The notes under the pieces are model-generated. The model did not search any database and was not told the origin of the DNA. It saw only the letters and a program-made list of their open reading frames with translations. 64,000 bases of DNA from Papaver somniferum. Taxonomy: Eukaryota; Streptophyta; Magnoliopsida; Ranunculales; Papaveraceae. A program made the position numbers and the translations under genes. This document shows, piece after piece, positions 61,562-64,000 of the stretch. Numbering within the stretch: position 1 is the stretch's first letter; each line of letters begins with the position of its first letter. The stretch lies in NCBI RefSeq assembly GCF_003573695.1, contig NC_039361.1:136618777-136682776 (forward strand). The letters are read 5' to 3'.

Positions 61562-62596
61562 ATGCCTGAACCAGATCAATCCTCCCCAAACTCTCCAGTT
61601 CACAACTCAAACCAAACGAATACCATCAACTCATGAATCCTTGATCCCTATGTTATACACCCTAGTGATAATCCATCTACTATTCTGTTTACTCCATTGC
61701 TTCAAGTTGATAACTATGGTGCCCGGGTTCGAGGAATTACCAAGTCATTGAATGCCAAAGAAAAATTGGTATTTGTCGATGGCTCCTTACCACCTCCAGA
61801 AGATGATCTCACCCATCGCTGCTGGAAACGTTGTGACGACCTAGTGGGAAGTTGGATTCTCAATTCTGTCCATCCAGACATCCGTGCAAGCTGTCTCTAT
61901 ACAGCTTCTTCTCATGATATATGGAAGGACTTGCAGGTAAGGTTTTGTGTATCCAATGCTCCAATTCTATTTCATCTGAAATCAACAATTGCTTCCATCA
62001 AGCAGGAATCTACGCATGTTTCACTCTACTATACAAAAATAAAAACACTTTGGGACCAGTATGATTCTCTGGTCGCTTCTATGGAAGCTTGTATTTGTGG
62101 TGCTGGAAAGCACATGTTGGAAAGGCTGGAGAGAGATCGTTCCATGGAGTTTTTGCAGGGTCTCCACGACAGGTTCTCCAATCTTCGCAGTCAAATACTG
62201 ACTATGGAACCCTTCCCTATTGCTCTGCGCATCTTCAACCTGGTTCAACAGGAAGAAGAACAACAACACATAACTACTGCTTCCTTGCCAACTGTTGACG
62301 CTGCTGCTCTCAATTCTAATCGGAACTTTCCATCAACCTCTCGTGCTCCCGTAAGCCATAACAAACGTCAGCGCCCACACTACGATTACTGCAACAGACA
62401 CGGCCACGTTCGAGATAAATGCTACCGTCTCCATGATTTCCCTACCACCAACAGCTCTCTGCCTCCAGCCAACAATACTCTGCCACTTGTTTTTGCTGCT
62501 ACAGCCGTGCCAACTGACACATCTTCCATTCAACCAGCTATTCCATCTTTGTCCGCGGATCAATATGCACGTCTCCTAGCTCTCATCAGTCCTTAG
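61562..62596 (+). pseudogene. Copia gag, near full length with an early stop
   Basis: Starts at ATG 61562 (MPEPDQSSPNSPVHNS). A TGA at 61634-61636 interrupts codon 25, as in the other two copies. The frame then stays open to 62596 for about 320 codons. It contains the copia gag core (GFVDGSLPPP, LKSTIASIKQES, LWDQYDSL, FLQGLHDRFSNL) and a zinc knuckle reading YDYCNRHGHVRDKC, in which the first Cys of the CCHC set is Tyr. The C-terminus is Pro/Thr/Ser-rich. This is the only copy extending past the tandem junction at 62185. The stop and the knuckle substitution suggest loss of function. Confidence 0.88.
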
Positions 62597-62599
62597 CTA

Positions 62600-64000
62600 A
62601 GTCTGCACAAATGAAACCTCGTGCAAACTTTGCAGGTCTGATTTTAACCATATCTTTTGATCCATGGTTCGTCGACAGTGGTGCTACACACCACATTTTT
62701 AATTCTTTATAGTATTTCACTTCTTATACACCTGTCAAAACTTTAATCAAAATGCAATTACCGGATGGTTCATTCTCCATTGTTAAACACATTGGCGAAG
62801 TTGTCTTCTCGCAAACTCTTAAACTTTATGTGCATCACATTCCATATTTCAAATTTAATCTTATTTATGTGAGTCAATTAACTCTCCAATCAAATTGTAT
62901 CGCTTATTTCTTTGAAAATGTTTGTTTCTTTCAGGATCGAGTCACGAAACAAGTGATTGGTCAGGATGATTTTCTCCCAGGCTTATATCATCTTCAAGTT
63001 CATCAGCAAATGCCAATGACGCACAATGCCTTATGTAATAAAGCGTCATTAGATGTATGGCATTGCCGGCTAGGCCATACTAGCTTAGAACGTTTTAAAT
63101 TTCTATGTAAAAGTTTTGATTACATTAATTCTAGTCCTTCTATTTTTTGTGATGTTTGTCCTCTGGCAAAACAGAGTCGTTTATCGTTTAATAAAAATAA
63201 AATTTCCTCTACACGTTGTTTTGAATTAATCCATTGTGATATTTACCCCTTCCCTTTCTGGTGCACGTTACTTCTTAACCATTGTGGATGACTTTTCCAG
63301 GTGCACTTGGGTTTATCTTATGCATACCAAAAGTGAAACTTTTAAGTTCATCAAATTTTTCACTATTTTTGTTGCTACCCAATATTCACGACATATTACG
63401 TGTATTTCCACAGATAATTCTATGCCTCATTTACCTATACTGCAACGAGTCCAATCTGACAATGGGACTGAGTTTTTATCTCGTGAAATACAAACTTGGT
63501 TCGCTGAAAAATGTATTCATCATCAACGCAGTTGTGTTACCCCTCAGTAGAATGGAGTGGTAGAGGGTAATCATCGTCACTTACTTAATGTGGCTAGAGC
63601 ATTACGATTTCAGGAAAATTTGCCTATCACTTAGTGGGGTGAGTGCATCTTAACATCAACTTATTTAATTAATAAGACTCCAACTCCAATCCTTTCACAT
63701 AAAACTCCCCATGAAGTTCTATTGGGATAGTCACCAAATTATCGAAACTTGAGAGTTTTTGGTTGCTTGTGTTATGCTCGAAACACAAATATTTCTTCTA
63801 AATTTGATACCAAGACGATTCCTGGCATTTTCTTTGGTTATCCAAATAATCATAAAGGCTATATTGTTTTAAATATTGAAACTAAAACTACCTTTGTATC
63901 AAATGATGTTGTTTTTCAAGAGCATTGTTTTCCATTTAAAGATGTTATCATTCCTAGCAATGATTTTTTGTATTTTCCTCCATAAGACGAAGTTTATTAT
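62600..64000 (+). pseudogene. Copia protease - integrase, disabled, runs off the window
   Basis: Protease active site WFVDSGATHH lies at about 62665-62694, with a TAG at 62710. The gag-pre-integrase region carries the zinc-binding set (WHCRLGH at about 63059, CDVC at about 63151). The integrase core starts with IHCDI (first Asp). It shifts frame near 63241 and continues SLSGARYFLTIVDDFSR and QSDNGTEFLSREIQ (second Asp). A TAG at about 63547 precedes NGVVEGNHRHLL with the catalytic Glu. TAGs at 63632 and 63728 follow, then RVFGCLCYARNT of the integrase tail. Gene order PR-IN before RT is Ty1/copia. Reverse transcriptase would lie beyond 64000. Confidence 0.92.

Overview
This is plant nuclear DNA made almost entirely of transposable elements and broken gene fragments. 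Spliceosomal GT-AG introns, plant-type LTR retrotransposons (Athila-like Ty3/gypsy, chromovirus, SIRE-like and other Ty1/copia), MITEs and hAT, PIF/Harbinger and Mutator-like elements all point to a flowering plant, most likely a eudicot. An aldo-keto reductase fragment close to the AKR4 / codeinone-reductase group is compatible with a Papaveraceae genome, but that is only a hint. I see no intact host gene, no RNA gene, no CRISPR array and nothing bacterial.

Layout. Positions 1-6574 are AT-rich and hold no gene I can name: a three-copy tandem repeat (4349-4974), an hAT-type MITE with a perfect 8-bp target duplication (5469-5644) and a doubtful minus-strand gene remnant (about 2100-3690). Positions 6575-17723 are a minus-strand Athila-like gypsy element with about 2.4-kb LTRs. 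Its gag N-terminus, primer site and 5' LTR edge are deleted, and its pol is full of stops that hit catalytic positions. It abuts chromovirus scraps in opposite orientations (17724-18340).

Positions 18352-27478 form an imperfect 9.1-kb palindrome. Both arms (about 3.3 kb) carry a fragment of a TRB / single-Myb-histone telomere-binding gene fused to the 3' end of a SIRE-like copia element (polypurine tract plus LTR). The spacer holds the rest of that long LTR and the 5' end of a second copia element.

From 21343 to 62185 the sequence is a large tandem amplification: unit 1 (21343-40282, 18.9 kb), unit 2 (40283-42858, an internally deleted 2.6-kb unit) and unit 3 (42859-62185, 19.3 kb). The junction joins the middle of a copia gag to the inside of a SIRE LTR with a CTT microhomology. 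Each long unit contains a SIRE LTR, an antisense TRB fragment, a PIF/Harbinger transposase remnant, a Stowaway MITE, an antisense aldo-keto reductase pseudogene, and a 6.1-kb candidate Pack-MULE flanked by a 9-bp direct repeat. That Pack-MULE carries intron-bearing fragments of 3-isopropylmalate dehydrogenase and an RBM18-like RNA-binding protein, with an hAT element (8-bp target duplication) nested inside. Unit 3 runs out at 62185 into the remainder of the copia element (gag, protease, integrase), which continues past the window end.

The interest lies in structure, not expressed function: nested mobile elements with readable target-site duplications, DNA-level capture of at least four host genes, an inverted duplication, and a later tandem amplification whose copies record their own deletions and slippage events.
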